Below, piece by piece: positions 1-8,839 of a DNA stretch of 64,000 nt. A program made the position numbers and the translations under genes. Location: positions 2,720,501 through 2,784,500 of the forward strand of contig NZ_CP048815.1 of NCBI RefSeq assembly GCF_010977555.1, read 5' to 3'. The notes beneath the pieces were generated by a model. It had not been told where the DNA came from. It was given only the letters and a program-made list of their open reading frames with translations, and searched no databases. Each line of letters starts with the position of its first letter. Position 1 is the first letter of the stretch. The stretch comes from Caulobacter rhizosphaerae. Lineage in GTDB: Bacteria; Pseudomonadota; Alphaproteobacteria; Caulobacterales; Caulobacteraceae.

Positions 1-2
1 TG

Positions 3-305
3 GGCGGCGAGCTGGTCGAGCGGACGGGCGACAAGCCCGCCGTCGAGGTCGACAAGGTCGGGGTGCTACTGTCGCGCGGCCCCGGCGCCTGCCGGCTGAT
101 CGGCCCGCCGAGGGAGGTCTTCGACTATGGCGAGGACGGCGTGACGCCGGCCACGCTCGACGCCCTGGCCCAGGACGCCGCGCGCCGCTACGCCCAGGGC
201 CTGGGCGGCCAGGTCGCACTGCGCAAGACGCTGAAGCGCCAGCGCATCGGGGCAGGACAGGTCAAGTCGACCGCCCTGCGCCAGGCCTTCTTCCCCGCCA
301 AATAG
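3..305 (+). CDS. C-terminal fragment of an unrecognised protein
   Basis: The window opens inside this reading frame, so only the last 100 codons are seen, ending in TAA at 303-305. The frame is open from base 3 with no convincing start before the edge. The visible part contains a Gly/Pro-rich stretch (SRGPGACRLIGPP), then an Ala-rich helical stretch and a basic C-terminus (KTLKRQRIG). I do not recognise the family. It converges on the ABC-F gene, with only three bases between the two stop codons and no terminator in between, so the transcripts probably overlap. The codon pattern (G/C in third positions) supports real coding. Confidence 0.6.
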   Translation, partial: GGELVERTGDKPAVEVDKVGVLLSRGPGACRLIGPPREVFDYGEDGVTPATLDALAQDAARRYAQGLGGQVALRKTLKRQRIGAGQVKSTALRQAFFPAK

Positions 306-308
306 GCC

Positions 309-2177
309 TCAGGCCTCGGCGGCGGCCAGTTCTTCGGCCAGGCCCATCCAGGCGGCCTCGGCTTCGTCCAGCTTGGCCTTGGCGTTGTCGCGGCGCTTGG
401 TCAGCTCGGCGACCTTGGTCGGGTTCTTGTAGAGCTGCGGGTCGGCCAACTGGGTGTCCAGTTCGGCGATCTGGCGCGTCTGGCGGGTGACGACCTGCTC
501 GGCGGCTTCGATCTTGCGCTTGAGCGGCTCGATGGCGACCGACTTCTTCGGCGCGGCGGCGGGTTCGGCCTTGGCCGGCTCGCGGGCTACCTGGGTGGGC
601 TTGACCGCCTGCTTGGCGCGGTCGAGCACGAACCTGGCGTACTCGTCCATGTCGCCGTCGAACGGCTTGACCGTGCCGTCCGCGGCCAGCCACAGGCGGT
701 CGGCGACCAGCTCCATCAGCGAGCGGTCGTGGGTGATCAGGATCACCGCGCCCTCGTAGTCGTTCAGGGCGTCCAGCAGGGCGCGGCGCGAGTCGATGTC
801 CAGGTGGTTGGTCGGCTCGTCCAGGATCAGCATGTGCGGGGCGTCCATCGCCACCAGGTTCAGCAGGAGACGGGCCCGCTCACCGCCCGACAGGCTCTCG
901 ACCTTGGTCTCCTGCTTCTCGAAGCCCAGGCCGAACTGCGCCAGTTTCGAACGGCGCGAGCTTTCCGAGGCGTCCGGCATGGCCCGGCGGATGATCTCCA
1001 GCGGGGTGTCCTCGGGATCCATCGCCTCGATCTGGTGCTGGTGGAACCAGCCGACCTTCATCTTGCGGTCGCGGTGGAACTCGCCTGACTGCACGCCCAG
1101 CGCCCCGGCGATCATCTTGGCGAAGGTCGACTTGCCCGCGCCATTGACGCCCAGCAGGCCGATGCGGTCGTCCAGGTCCATGCGCAGGTTGAGGTTCTTG
1201 AGGATCGAGCGGCCTTCCTCGTAGCCCACGTTCGCTCGTTCCAGGCGAATGAGCGGCGGCGGCAGCGGCCGCGGCGGCGAGGGCAGGGTGAAGGGCGCGA
1301 CGCGCTCCTCGATCGTGGTGGCCACCGGCTGCATCTTGGCCAGGCGCTTCATGCGGGACTGAGCTTGCGCCGCTTTGGAGGCCTTGGCCTTGAAGCGGTC
1401 GACGAAGGCCTGCAGGTGGGCGCGCTCGGCGTCCTGCTTGGCCTTGGCCGACAGCTGCAGGCGGGCCTTCTCGGCCCGGCGCTGCTCGAAGTCGTCGTAG
1501 CCGCCGGTGTAGAGCTCCAGCTTGCCCCCGGCCAGGTGCAGCATGTGGGTGCAGCTGTTGTTGAGCAGCTCACGGTCGTGGCTGACGATCAGGGCGGTGT
1601 GCGGGTACTTCTGGAGGCGGGCTTCCAGCCACAGGGCGCCTTCCAGGTCCAGATAGTTGGTCGGTTCGTCCAGCAGCAGCATGTCCGGCTCGGCGAACAG
1701 CGCCGCGGCCAGGGCCACGCGCATCCGCCAGCCGCCCGAGAACTCGGCCATCGGCCGGGCCAGGTCTTCCTGGGTGAAGCCCAGGCCGACCAGGATTTCC
1801 GACGCCTTGGCCGGCGCCGCATCGGCGTCGATCTCGATCAGCCGGGCCCAGATCTCGCCCATGTCCTCGGGGTCGGCGGTGTCCAAGCTGGTCAGCAGCC
1901 GGTGGCGCTCCTCGTCGGCCTCCAGCACGGTCTCCAGCAGGGTGAAGGGCGTGGCCGGGTGCTCCTGATCCACTGAACCGATGCGCGCGCTCTTGGGCAG
2001 GCTGATCTCGTCATCGCCGGCGTGAAGTTGGCCCAGGATCAGCTTGAACAGCGTCGACTTGCCCACGCCGTTGCGGCCGATCAATCCCACCTTGGCCCCA
2101 GGCGGCAGGCTCACGCTGGCGTGGTCGAAGAACTTCCGGCCCCAGGCGCTGAAGGTCAGGTCTTTGATCTGGAGCAT
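309..2177 (-). CDS. ABC-F family ATPase (Uup/YheS-like)
   Basis: 622 residues with two ABC nucleotide-binding domains and no membrane segments, the layout of ABC-F proteins, which act on the ribosome rather than in transport. The first domain has Walker A GRNGVGKST near residues 34-42, signature FSGGWRMRVALA and Walker B MLLLDEPTNYLD. The second has GVNGAGKST, LSGGERARLLL and MLILDEPTNHLD. A charged inter-domain linker rich in Arg/Lys/Ala follows the first domain, as expected of the ABC-F P-site tRNA-interaction motif. After a Pro/Ala-rich spacer, the C-terminus is a predicted coiled coil (from about residue 550), as in Uup- and YheS-type members. Which subfamily it belongs to cannot be settled by eye. 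It is divergent from ndk, with about 100 bases between the starts. Confidence 0.93.
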   Translation of the reverse strand: MLQIKDLTFSAWGRKFFDHASVSLPPGAKVGLIGRNGVGKSTLFKLILGQLHAGDDEISLPKSARIGSVDQEHPATPFTLLETVLEADEERHRLLTSLDTADPEDMGEIWARLIEIDADAAPAKASEILVGLGFTQEDLARPMAEFSGGWRMRVALAAALFAEPDMLLLDEPTNYLDLEGALWLEARLQKYPHTALIVSHDRELLNNSCTHMLHLAGGKLELYTGGYDDFEQRRAEKARLQLSAKAKQDAERAHLQAFVDRFKAKASKAAQAQSRMKRLAKMQPVATTIEERVAPFTLPSPPRPLPPPLIRLERANVGYEEGRSILKNLNLRMDLDDRIGLLGVNGAGKSTFAKMIAGALGVQSGEFHRDRKMKVGWFHQHQIEAMDPEDTPLEIIRRAMPDASESSRRSKLAQFGLGFEKQETKVESLSGGERARLLLNLVAMDAPHMLILDEPTNHLDIDSRRALLDALNDYEGAVILITHDRSLMELVADRLWLAADGTVKPFDGDMDEYARFVLDRAKQAVKPTQVAREPAKAEPAAAPKKSVAIEPLKRKIEAAEQVVTRQTRQIAELDTQLADPQLYKNPTKVAELTKRRDNAKAKLDEAEAAWMGLAEELAAAEA

Positions 2178-2276
2178 ATGATTTAAAGGTACGCGGCGGG
2201 TTGGCGGGGAGGAGGCGCCCGGCTATAAGCCCGCAACCTCCCAATCGACAAACTTTCTCTGTGAGATTTTCGGATC

Positions 2277-2696
2277 ATGACCGAACGCACCTTCTCGATC
2301 ATCAAGCCTGACGCCACGCGTCGCAACCTGACGGGCAAGATCAACGCCGTCATCGAAGAGGCCGGTCTGCGCATCGTCGCCCAGCGTCGCGTCAAGCTGA
2401 CTGAAGCCCAGGCCAAGAAGTTCTACGAAGTCCACGCCGAGCGCCCGTTCTACGGCGAGCTGGTCGCCCAGATGACCGCCGAGCCGGTCGTCGTCCAGGT
2501 GCTGGAAGGCGACAACGCCGTGGCCAAGTACCGCGAAGTGATGGGCGCCACCAACCCGGACAACGCCGACGAAGGCACGATCCGCAAGCTGTTCGCCCTG
2601 TCGATCGGCGAGAACTCGGTCCACGGTTCGGACAGCCTGGAAAACGCGGGCATCGAGATCGCCCAGTTCTTCAAGGACGAAGAGATCGTCGGCTAA
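2277..2696 (+). CDS. ndk: Nucleoside diphosphate kinase
   Basis: 139 residues, full length for the family. It moves the gamma phosphate between nucleoside triphosphates and diphosphates through a phospho-histidine and keeps cytoplasmic (d)NTP pools balanced. The catalytic motif NSVHGSDS places the active histidine at residue 116, and the N-terminal [12 protein letters not shown] and the RPFYGELV segment (Kpn loop region) are typical. The gene starts with ATG 99 bases from the divergent ABC-F gene and is followed by a strong hairpin terminator, so it is probably a single-gene unit. Confidence 0.98.
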   Translation: MTERTFSIIKPDATRRNLTGKINAVIEEAGLRIVAQRRVKLTEAQAKKFYEVHAERPFYGELVAQMTAEPVVVQVLEGDNAVAKYREVMGATNPDNADEGTIRKLFALSIGENSVHGSDSLENAGIEIAQFFKDEEIVG

Positions 2697-2741
2697 ACGA
2701 GGCCGGGCGGCCGTTAGCGGCCGCCGGTTCGAAAACCCGTC

Positions 2742-2775
2742 AAGCGGCGCGGCCCAGGGCCGCGCCGCTTTTCTT
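2742..2775 (+). terminator. Intrinsic terminator after ndk
   Basis: A perfect 14-base-pair GC-rich stem (arms 2742-2755 and 2757-2770, around a single A) runs straight into TTTTCTT. It begins about 45 bases after the ndk stop codon, the usual form of a rho-independent terminator. Confidence 0.85.
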
Positions 2776-2859
2776 ATGCCCTCCGCCCTGGCCGGGCTAT
2801 AAGACCGTCTTCGGCGCGTCAGTCCGCCGCCGAGTTCGCGGCGGTGGGAGTACGGCGAG

Positions 2860-3930
2860 GTGACCGAAAACAACGAGCCGATGGATCATCTGCTCAACAC
2901 GCCCGACCTGGCGGGCGTGCTGGAAAGCGATCAGTTCCGGCAGTTCCTCGATCAGGTTCCGATCGCCATCGCGGTGTCGGAACTCAATCCGGTCGAACGC
3001 ATCGTCTACGCCAACATCGAGTTCGAGCGGCTGAGCGGGCAAGCCGCCGCCGACCTGGAAGGCGCGACGTGGTCGGTGCTGACCGGCGAGGCGGTCGCCG
3101 AAGGCGGAAAGGCGCTCAGCGGCGCGATCGTCGACGACCAGGACTATATCGGCGCCTTCTCCTTCGCCCATGACGACGGCCAGCAGGCGGTCGACGCCTG
3201 GTCGAACGTCATCCAGGACGATGCGGGCCAACCCGTGTTTCGGATGCTGGCTTTGGTCGGGGCGACGCCTCGTGACTCCGATCTCAACGAATTTGAACAA
3301 CGCATCCACGACAAGGATCTGCTGCTGCGGGAGCTTCAGCACCGCGTAGCCAACAATCTGCAGATGATCACGGCGCTGATCCGCATCGAGGCGCGCAATG
3401 TACCGGAAAACGCCACCGACGACCGGTTCAGCCGACTGGCGGGCCGGGTCGAGGCCCTGGGCCTGCTCTACCGATCACTGTCGGACGAGAGCCAGGCCGA
3501 AACCGTCGACCTGGGCGTCTATCTGAGCGAAATCGCCTCGGCGGTGATGCGGGCTCATGCCCAGGAGGGGATCCACCTGAATCTCCAGGTCGACACCTGG
3601 ATGGTGTCGATCAACGTGGCGATGCCTGCTGGCCTGGTGGTCAACGAGTTGCTGACCAACGCCCTCAAGCACGCCTTCAAGGGGCGCGCGGGGGGCACGA
3701 TCCAGCTTCACAGCCTGGTCGACCAGACTGGCTGCCGGGTGATCGTCGCCGACGACGGCGTCGGCTTGGCGCCCGGCTACAGTTGGCCGAGGCCTGGAAA
3801 GCTCAGCAACATGATCGTCCAGTCGCTGCGCCAGAACGCCCGTGCGCGTGTCGAGGTCGAATCCCGACCCGGCGAAGGCATGCGCGTGACGGTGTTCTTC
3901 ACCCGCGCGGACGCGGCGCCGGAAAGCTAG
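2860..3930 (+). CDS. Soluble PAS / HisKA_2 sensor histidine kinase
   Basis: 356 residues with no membrane segment or signal peptide, so it senses in the cytoplasm. A PAS-like domain occupies about residues 25-145. A HisKA_2 dimerisation segment follows, with LRELQHRVANNLQM (His161 the likely phosphorylation site), then a HATPase_c domain with N-box NELLTNALKHAF near 263-273 and G1 box DDGVGL near 299. The G2 region (around 311-323) reads PGKLSNMIVQSL and lacks the usual GLGL. HisKA_2 kinases in alphaproteobacteria often feed the PhyR general stress response, but no response regulator is adjacent. The GTG at 2860 is preferred because GGGAG lies 8 bases upstream. An in-frame ATG at 2881 is a weaker alternative. 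Confidence 0.88.
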   Translation: MTENNEPMDHLLNTPDLAGVLESDQFRQFLDQVPIAIAVSELNPVERIVYANIEFERLSGQAAADLEGATWSVLTGEAVAEGGKALSGAIVDDQDYIGAFSFAHDDGQQAVDAWSNVIQDDAGQPVFRMLALVGATPRDSDLNEFEQRIHDKDLLLRELQHRVANNLQMITALIRIEARNVPENATDDRFSRLAGRVEALGLLYRSLSDESQAETVDLGVYLSEIASAVMRAHAQEGIHLNLQVDTWMVSINVAMPAGLVVNELLTNALKHAFKGRAGGTIQLHSLVDQTGCRVIVADDGVGLAPGYSWPRPGKLSNMIVQSLRQNARARVEVESRPGEGMRVTVFFTRADAAPES

Positions 3931-4002
3931 GGCGGATCGACATTCAGGCCAGATCCCTCAATTTGACGAACGAAGGGGTCATGGCGGTCTGGGGGCAAGG
4001 GC

Positions 4003-4647
4003 ATGAAGGACTATCGCCGCCGCGACGTCGCCCTGGCGGTCGGACTGTCGGGCGTGGCCGGCTATGTCGACGCGATCGGTTTTCTGAAGCTGGGCGGTTT
4101 CTTCGTCTCGTTCATGAGCGGCAACTCCACCCGGCTGGGCGTCGGGATCGCCACTGGCCATTGGACCATGGTCCGCACCGGCTTGACGCTGATCGGCCTG
4201 TTCGTCGCCGGGGTGGTGCTGGGAGCGCTGGTCGCCCGCAAGGTCGGCGAGGGGCGGCGCTCGGTGGTCCTGGCGCTGGAGGCGGCGCTGCTGACGGCGG
4301 CGGCCGCCCTGATCTCGGCCGGTCTCGACGCGGCGGGGGTGGCGGCCATGGTCCTGGCCATGGGCGCGGAGAACGCGGTGTTCCAGCGCAACGGCGACGT
4401 CGGGGTGGGGCTGACCTACATGACCGGAGCCCTGGTCAAGGCCGGCCAGCGGATCGCCGCGGCCCTGACCGGCGGCGACCGCTGGGCCTGGGGCCCCTAC
4501 GCCCTGCTGTGGGCGGGCCTCAGTCTCGGCGGCGCCCTGGGCGCGACGGCCTATCTGCGGGTCGGCGTCTTGGCGCTGTGGGCGGCGGCGGGTCTGGTCG
4601 CGATCCTGGCCGCCGCCAAGGCGTGGCGGGAACGACGGGCGGTTTAG
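4003..4647 (+). CDS. YoaK/DUF1275 family inner-membrane protein
   Basis: 214 residues, almost entirely hydrophobic, with about six predicted membrane helices. The N-terminal signature GYVDAIGFLKLGGFFVSFMSGNSTRLG (SFMSGN core near residues 41-46) marks the DUF1275 family. A second conserved region (AMGAENAVFQ and GLTYMTGALVK) sits mid-protein. The family has no settled function; roles in transport have been proposed. It starts 72 bases after the kinase gene on the same strand and could be co-transcribed with it. A palindromic repeat follows. Confidence 0.88.
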   Translation: MKDYRRRDVALAVGLSGVAGYVDAIGFLKLGGFFVSFMSGNSTRLGVGIATGHWTMVRTGLTLIGLFVAGVVLGALVARKVGEGRRSVVLALEAALLTAAAALISAGLDAAGVAAMVLAMGAENAVFQRNGDVGVGLTYMTGALVKAGQRIAAALTGGDRWAWGPYALLWAGLSLGGALGATAYLRVGVLALWAAAGLVAILAAAKAWRERRAV

Positions 4648-4683
4648 GGGGGCGTGGACAGTTGAACGGTTCAGGTTGGGAGC

Positions 4684-4798
4684 CGCCGTGCGTCCTTCGA
4701 GGCCCTCCTCTGGAGGGCGCCTCAGGATGAGGAATTCAGCAACAACGCGCCTCATCCTGAGGCGCGTAGCGTAGCGAAGCCTCGAAGGACGCACGGCG
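4684..4798. repeat. Palindromic intergenic repeat, family A copy 1
   Basis: An inverted repeat of about 115 bases with 19-base outer arms (4685-4703 and 4779-4797, core CGTCCTTCGAGGC) and inner arms carrying CTCAGGATGAGG / CTCATCCTGAGG. It lies between convergent genes. The same outer and inner motifs recur at 23222-23343. Confidence 0.85.
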
Positions 4799-4857
4799 CT
4801 CGCCGAAAAACAGCCTTCAATGTCTACCGCCACACCGCCTGAGCGGAATGGTGGGGG

Positions 4858-6090
4858 CTACCCCGCCGGCGCCTTGGCCGCCTCGGCCGCGCGCAGCAGG
4901 CGCAGGACGTTGCCGCTCCAGATCTTTTCCAGGTCGGCCTTGGTGTAGCCTTCGGCCAGCAGGCGCTCGCTGATCTTCCAATAGCCGGCCGCGTCGTTGA
5001 GGCCCGTGACCCCGCCGCCGCCATCGAAGTCCAGGCCGATGCCGACATGGTCGACGCCGGCCACCTTCAGGGCGTGGTTGAGGTGGTTCATGAAGTCCTC
5101 GAAGGTGGCCTTGCGAACCGGCCATTTGGTGTCGATCGCCTTGTATTCCGTCATGAAGGCGGTGCGCTGGTCCTCGGTCATCTTCGCGCGGGCCCCGGCC
5201 TTGGCCATCAGGGCGGCCATGGCCGCCTCGCGGTCGGGGTTCTTGGGCGTGTCGATCAGGTAGCTGGAATAGGCGTCGACCTGGATCACGCCGCCGCTGT
5301 CGGCGAGGGCCTTGATCCTTGCGTCGTCGACGTTGCGCGGATGGTCGAACACCGCCTTGCAGCCCGAATGGGTCAGGATCACCGGGGTCTTGGACAGGGC
5401 GATCAGCTGGTCCAGCACCTCGTCCGACGAATGCGAACCGTCCAGCACCACGCCCAGGCGGTTGGCCTCTGCGACGAACTGTTTCCCCAGCGGCGACAGG
5501 CCATGCCACTCCGGCTTGTCCGTGGACGAGTCCGCCATGTCGTTGTTCTTGAAGTGGGCCAGGCCGCTGATCCGTACGCCCATGGCGTAGAAGGCCGACA
5601 GCAGGGTGACGTCGCCGTCGATCGGGTAGCTGTTCTCGATGCTCATGAACACCACGCGCTTGCCCTGGGCGGCGATCGTCGCGGCGTCGTCGGCCTTTAG
5701 GGCCAGGCCGAACTTGTCGCCATGCTTGGCGACCATCTCGCGGATCTCGACGCCGCGGATCAGGGCCGCGTCGCGGGCGGCGCGGGTGGCCTCGGGCGTG
5801 CGCGGGCCCTGGGGCGTGTAGATGGCGAAGAAGCCGCCATCCAGCCCGCCCTCGACCATGCGCGGATAGTCGATCTGCGAGCCGTCCTTGGCCGCGTCGT
5901 GGCGGTCCAGGATGTCCCACCCAGGCCGGCCGAAATTGGCCGGGGTGTCCAGGTGGGTGTCGAGGGTCAGCAAGCTCTCGTGGATGGCGCGGGCCGAGGC
6001 GGCGGGTTCGGCGGCCTGGACGCTGGTGGCGAGGGCGTTGGTGGCGAGAGCGAGGGCCGAGACGGCGGCCAGCAGGATGGATCGGGTCAT
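4858..6090 (-). CDS. Secreted M19 family zinc dipeptidase
   Basis: 410 residues with a clear Sec signal peptide (residues 1-27, ending SVQAA). Membrane dipeptidases of family M19 split dipeptides using two zinc ions. All ligand positions are present: the DTHLD motif (His46, Asp48), Glu152 in SIENSY, His220 in DGSHSS, His241 in LTHSG and Asp354 in GLDFDG. It should act in the periplasm. It follows the TonB-dependent receptor gene by 71 bases on the same strand. The pair looks like an uptake-and-hydrolysis unit in which the receptor imports a peptide and this enzyme splits it. Confidence 0.93.
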   Translation of the reverse strand: MTRSILLAAVSALALATNALATSVQAAEPAASARAIHESLLTLDTHLDTPANFGRPGWDILDRHDAAKDGSQIDYPRMVEGGLDGGFFAIYTPQGPRTPEATRAARDAALIRGVEIREMVAKHGDKFGLALKADDAATIAAQGKRVVFMSIENSYPIDGDVTLLSAFYAMGVRISGLAHFKNNDMADSSTDKPEWHGLSPLGKQFVAEANRLGVVLDGSHSSDEVLDQLIALSKTPVILTHSGCKAVFDHPRNVDDARIKALADSGGVIQVDAYSSYLIDTPKNPDREAAMAALMAKAGARAKMTEDQRTAFMTEYKAIDTKWPVRKATFEDFMNHLNHALKVAGVDHVGIGLDFDGGGGVTGLNDAAGYWKISERLLAEGYTKADLEKIWSGNVLRLLRAAEAAKAPAG

Positions 6091-6161
6091 GTATGCACTC
6101 GAACGCTGTCCGGCCGGTCCCGCCCCCTTTGCTCAAGGGCGAGACCGGCCGGAACGTGGGC

Positions 6162-8540
6162 CTAGAAGTCGGCGGACAGGGTGAACTGGATCGTCCGGTG
6201 CGAGCCGGGCCGGAAGCTGGCCGGGGTGTTCACCGTGGTGTTGATCGTGCCCAGATAGTCCTTGTCGAAGATGTTATCGACATTGACCCGGGCCTTGATC
6301 TGCTCGAACGGCCCGGCTCCGAACCCGTCGCCCAGGTCGAGATAGGCGTTGACGATCGTATAGCCCTTGGTCGTCTCGCTATTGGTGAAGTTGGTATAGC
6401 GGTCGTCGATGTGGCGGGCCGAGACGTTGAACACCACCCCGTCGGTCGGCTCGACGGTCACCCCGCCCTGGAACAGCCATTCGGGGAAGTCGGGCACCGC
6501 GTTGCCGGCGATCTTCAGCGCGGCCGGCGTCGGGGTCAGGGTGAAGTTGGCGATGTCGTCCTGGAACTCCGACTTGTTGTACGAGGCGTTGGCGTTGAAA
6601 TAGATCTTGCCGCCCAGCAGGCCCGGCTTCCACTGACCGCTGAACTCGGCGCCCGAGGCCTTCACCGCTCCGACGTTCTGGTAGAAGGTCTCGGTCGTGC
6701 CGCCGCCGCCCGGCACCAGGGCCGCGAAGGCCTGCAGGCGGTTCTTGAACTCGGTCTTGTAGACCACCACCGAGGCGTTGAAGGTCGGCCGGTTGGCGCG
6801 GTAGCCCAGCTCGAGGTTGGTCGAGGTCTCGGGCCTGGGACCGGTCACGGCCGGGCTGGCGGCCGAGAACACGTCGTCGGCGCCGCGCGGCAGGGCCATG
6901 TTCTCCGAATAGGACGAGAAGATCTGGTCGCGGCTGCTCACGTTATAGACCACGCCGACCTGCGGCAGGAAATCGTCCTTCCAGTTGGCCTTCAGCGTCG
7001 GCTGCCGGCTGTTGATGTAGTCCGCCGGATTGCGATAGCCGCTGATTTTGTAGTCGATGTCGGTGGCCTTGAAGCCCAACTCGACCTTCAACTTGTCGTC
7101 GACCAGGCTCAGGGTGTCCTTCAGGAAAAACTGCGTGGTCTGCCGGGTCGAGACATAGTTGCGCTGCCGGTGGACGGGCTCGTTGAACAGCGGCGCGCCG
7201 TCCGGATTGCCGTCCTGCACGTTGTAGCGCGCCTGGGTGCGGTGATAGTCGTCGTCCTCCAGCCAGAGGCCGGCCTCCAGCTTGTTGAAGCCGGCGCGCC
7301 AGGCGACCTTGCCGGTGACGCCCTTGCGGGTGCCGTCGATGCCCGACAGGCCGTACTGCAGACCCCGGGGCGCGGTCAGGCCGGTGACGATCAGGCGCTC
7401 GGCGTTGTAGCTGGCCAGCGAGGTGGCGTAGGCCTCGGGCGAGACGCCATAGCCTTCCTTGTCCTCGTAATAGCCGGTGGCGGTGACGTCGATCGCGTCG
7501 GTGACGGGGGTGTTCAGGGTCAGGCCGTAGAGGTGGTCCTGTCGGCTGTTGACCGCGAACTTGTAGTACTGGGCGTAGTTGCTGTTGGAGTAGGGCACGC
7601 CGGCCGTGGTCTGCGGCAGGCTGGAATCCGTGGCCGCCGTGCCGAACGGCGTCGAGAGCGGCACGTGGCCCAGATAGGCGAAGTCGCGGCCCTTGCGGCC
7701 GAACACGTCGCCGGCCGTTCCGGCGTACTGGGCCTTGGTGATCGACGGGCTGTCATAGTCGAAATAGTCGTTGTGCACGGTCTGGAAGCTGATGTTTCCG
7801 CCGTTGGGCAGGGCGTAGTTGATCTTGCCCTCATAGTGCTTGCGGTCGATCGTGCCTGGACCGCGCCACAGGTCGCCCTTGATGATCGAGGCGCTGGCAT
7901 AGGCCGAGAAGCCCCCGTGCTCGCCGGTCTCCAGGCGCAGGAAGGTGCGGCGTAGGCTGTCGCTGCCCAGGGTCTGGCTGACCGAGCCGCCGGCGGTCTC
8001 GGACGGCTTCTGGGTGAAGTAGTCGACGATCGGGCCCAGCGAGGCGTAGCTGGGCAGGGCGACGTCGCCGGCCCCGGCCGAGGCGGTCACCCGCAGCAGG
8101 TTCTCGTTGTCCACATAGCGATAGATCGGGCTGCCGCCGAACTGGTCGCTGCGGCCCATCGGGATATTGTCCAGCAGGAAGCCGATCTGCTGGAAGTTGA
8201 AGGCTCGCACCGAGACCGAATTGCCGAACTCGTACATGCCCAGGGCGTCGTTGGCCTGGACGTTGAAGCCGGGCAGGGACTCCAGCATCTTCAGGCCGGT
8301 GACCCCGGCCGGCGCCGACAGCAGGGCCTCGCGGGTGATCGACACCGTGGCGGTGGCGTGGTCGGTGCCGATGGCGACGCTGGCCTCGGACACCCGGGCC
8401 CCGGTCACCACCAATTCGTCGACCGTCGAGGCCTTGTCGGCCTCCTGGGCCAGGGCGGGCGTCGCGCCGCCCAGCACCGAAGCGGCCAGCAGCAGGGCCC
8501 GGAAGCGGCGCAAGGCCGGCGAAGGACGCGTGTTCGTCAT
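6162..8540 (-). CDS. TonB-dependent outer-membrane receptor
   Basis: 792 residues from the ATG at 8540, preferred because GGGGAT stands just upstream and a signal peptide follows (about residues 1-31, ending TPALA). A TonB box-like VDELVVTG lies at about 40-47. A plug domain follows (GMYEFGNSVSVRAF, LLDNIPMGRSD), then a long beta-barrel ending in Phe (LSADF), the outer-membrane assembly signal. Such receptors import siderophores, vitamins, sugars or peptides using TonB energy. The partner dipeptidase gene downstream suggests a peptide ligand. A glycine riboswitch lies upstream on the same strand (8840-9022), which would make this operon glycine-controlled. Confidence 0.93.
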   Translation of the reverse strand: MTNTRPSPALRRFRALLLAASVLGGATPALAQEADKASTVDELVVTGARVSEASVAIGTDHATATVSITREALLSAPAGVTGLKMLESLPGFNVQANDALGMYEFGNSVSVRAFNFQQIGFLLDNIPMGRSDQFGGSPIYRYVDNENLLRVTASAGAGDVALPSYASLGPIVDYFTQKPSETAGGSVSQTLGSDSLRRTFLRLETGEHGGFSAYASASIIKGDLWRGPGTIDRKHYEGKINYALPNGGNISFQTVHNDYFDYDSPSITKAQYAGTAGDVFGRKGRDFAYLGHVPLSTPFGTAATDSSLPQTTAGVPYSNSNYAQYYKFAVNSRQDHLYGLTLNTPVTDAIDVTATGYYEDKEGYGVSPEAYATSLASYNAERLIVTGLTAPRGLQYGLSGIDGTRKGVTGKVAWRAGFNKLEAGLWLEDDDYHRTQARYNVQDGNPDGAPLFNEPVHRQRNYVSTRQTTQFFLKDTLSLVDDKLKVELGFKATDIDYKISGYRNPADYINSRQPTLKANWKDDFLPQVGVVYNVSSRDQIFSSYSENMALPRGADDVFSAASPAVTGPRPETSTNLELGYRANRPTFNASVVVYKTEFKNRLQAFAALVPGGGGTTETFYQNVGAVKASGAEFSGQWKPGLLGGKIYFNANASYNKSEFQDDIANFTLTPTPAALKIAGNAVPDFPEWLFQGGVTVEPTDGVVFNVSARHIDDRYTNFTNSETTKGYTIVNAYLDLGDGFGAGPFEQIKARVNVDNIFDKDYLGTINTTVNTPASFRPGSHRTIQFTLSADF

Positions 8541-8839
8541 GACTATCCCCAATCTTTTTGACGGGAGGAAGCTCGACGGTTCGTCTATCGCGGTAAATTC
8601 AGAAAAGCTGTTTGCGGTGACAATATAAAAGCAAGTCCAGGTGATGCGCACTCATGTCTAAATTATGAACATCGAAAATGTTATGTATTGTGTTCGCCAA
8701 TGAGTATCTCACGAAAACCATGCGGGTCATCGTGTTGAGGTGGTGCGACTTTTTCGAAATGGAACGTCGGGACGTCTGTTTCAGATCATGGGCAGCCGAG
8801 AGGTGTCGCGACGGGCCGTCGTGGCCCGCCTTCCGCACC
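8541..8839 (-). other. Leader between glycine riboswitch and TonB receptor
   Basis: About 300 bases with no convincing gene. The part nearest the receptor (about 8590-8760) is markedly AT-richer than the surroundings, so it could hold a separate promoter or an unstructured leader. A short GC hairpin (GGGCC / GGCCC at about 8814-8828) sits just after the riboswitch but lacks a following T-run on the minus strand. The expression platform of the riboswitch is therefore not obvious. Confidence 0.5.

Noticed and set aside
4684..4798. Palindrome read as a rho-independent terminator
   Set aside because: The hairpin is far too long, has no T-run, and the same sequence recurs elsewhere as a dispersed repeat.
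8599..8838. 79-codon frame between the glycine riboswitch and the TonB receptor
   Set aside because: No ribosome-binding site, no recognisable motif, and it lies in an AT-rich leader. It is better explained as untranslated leader.
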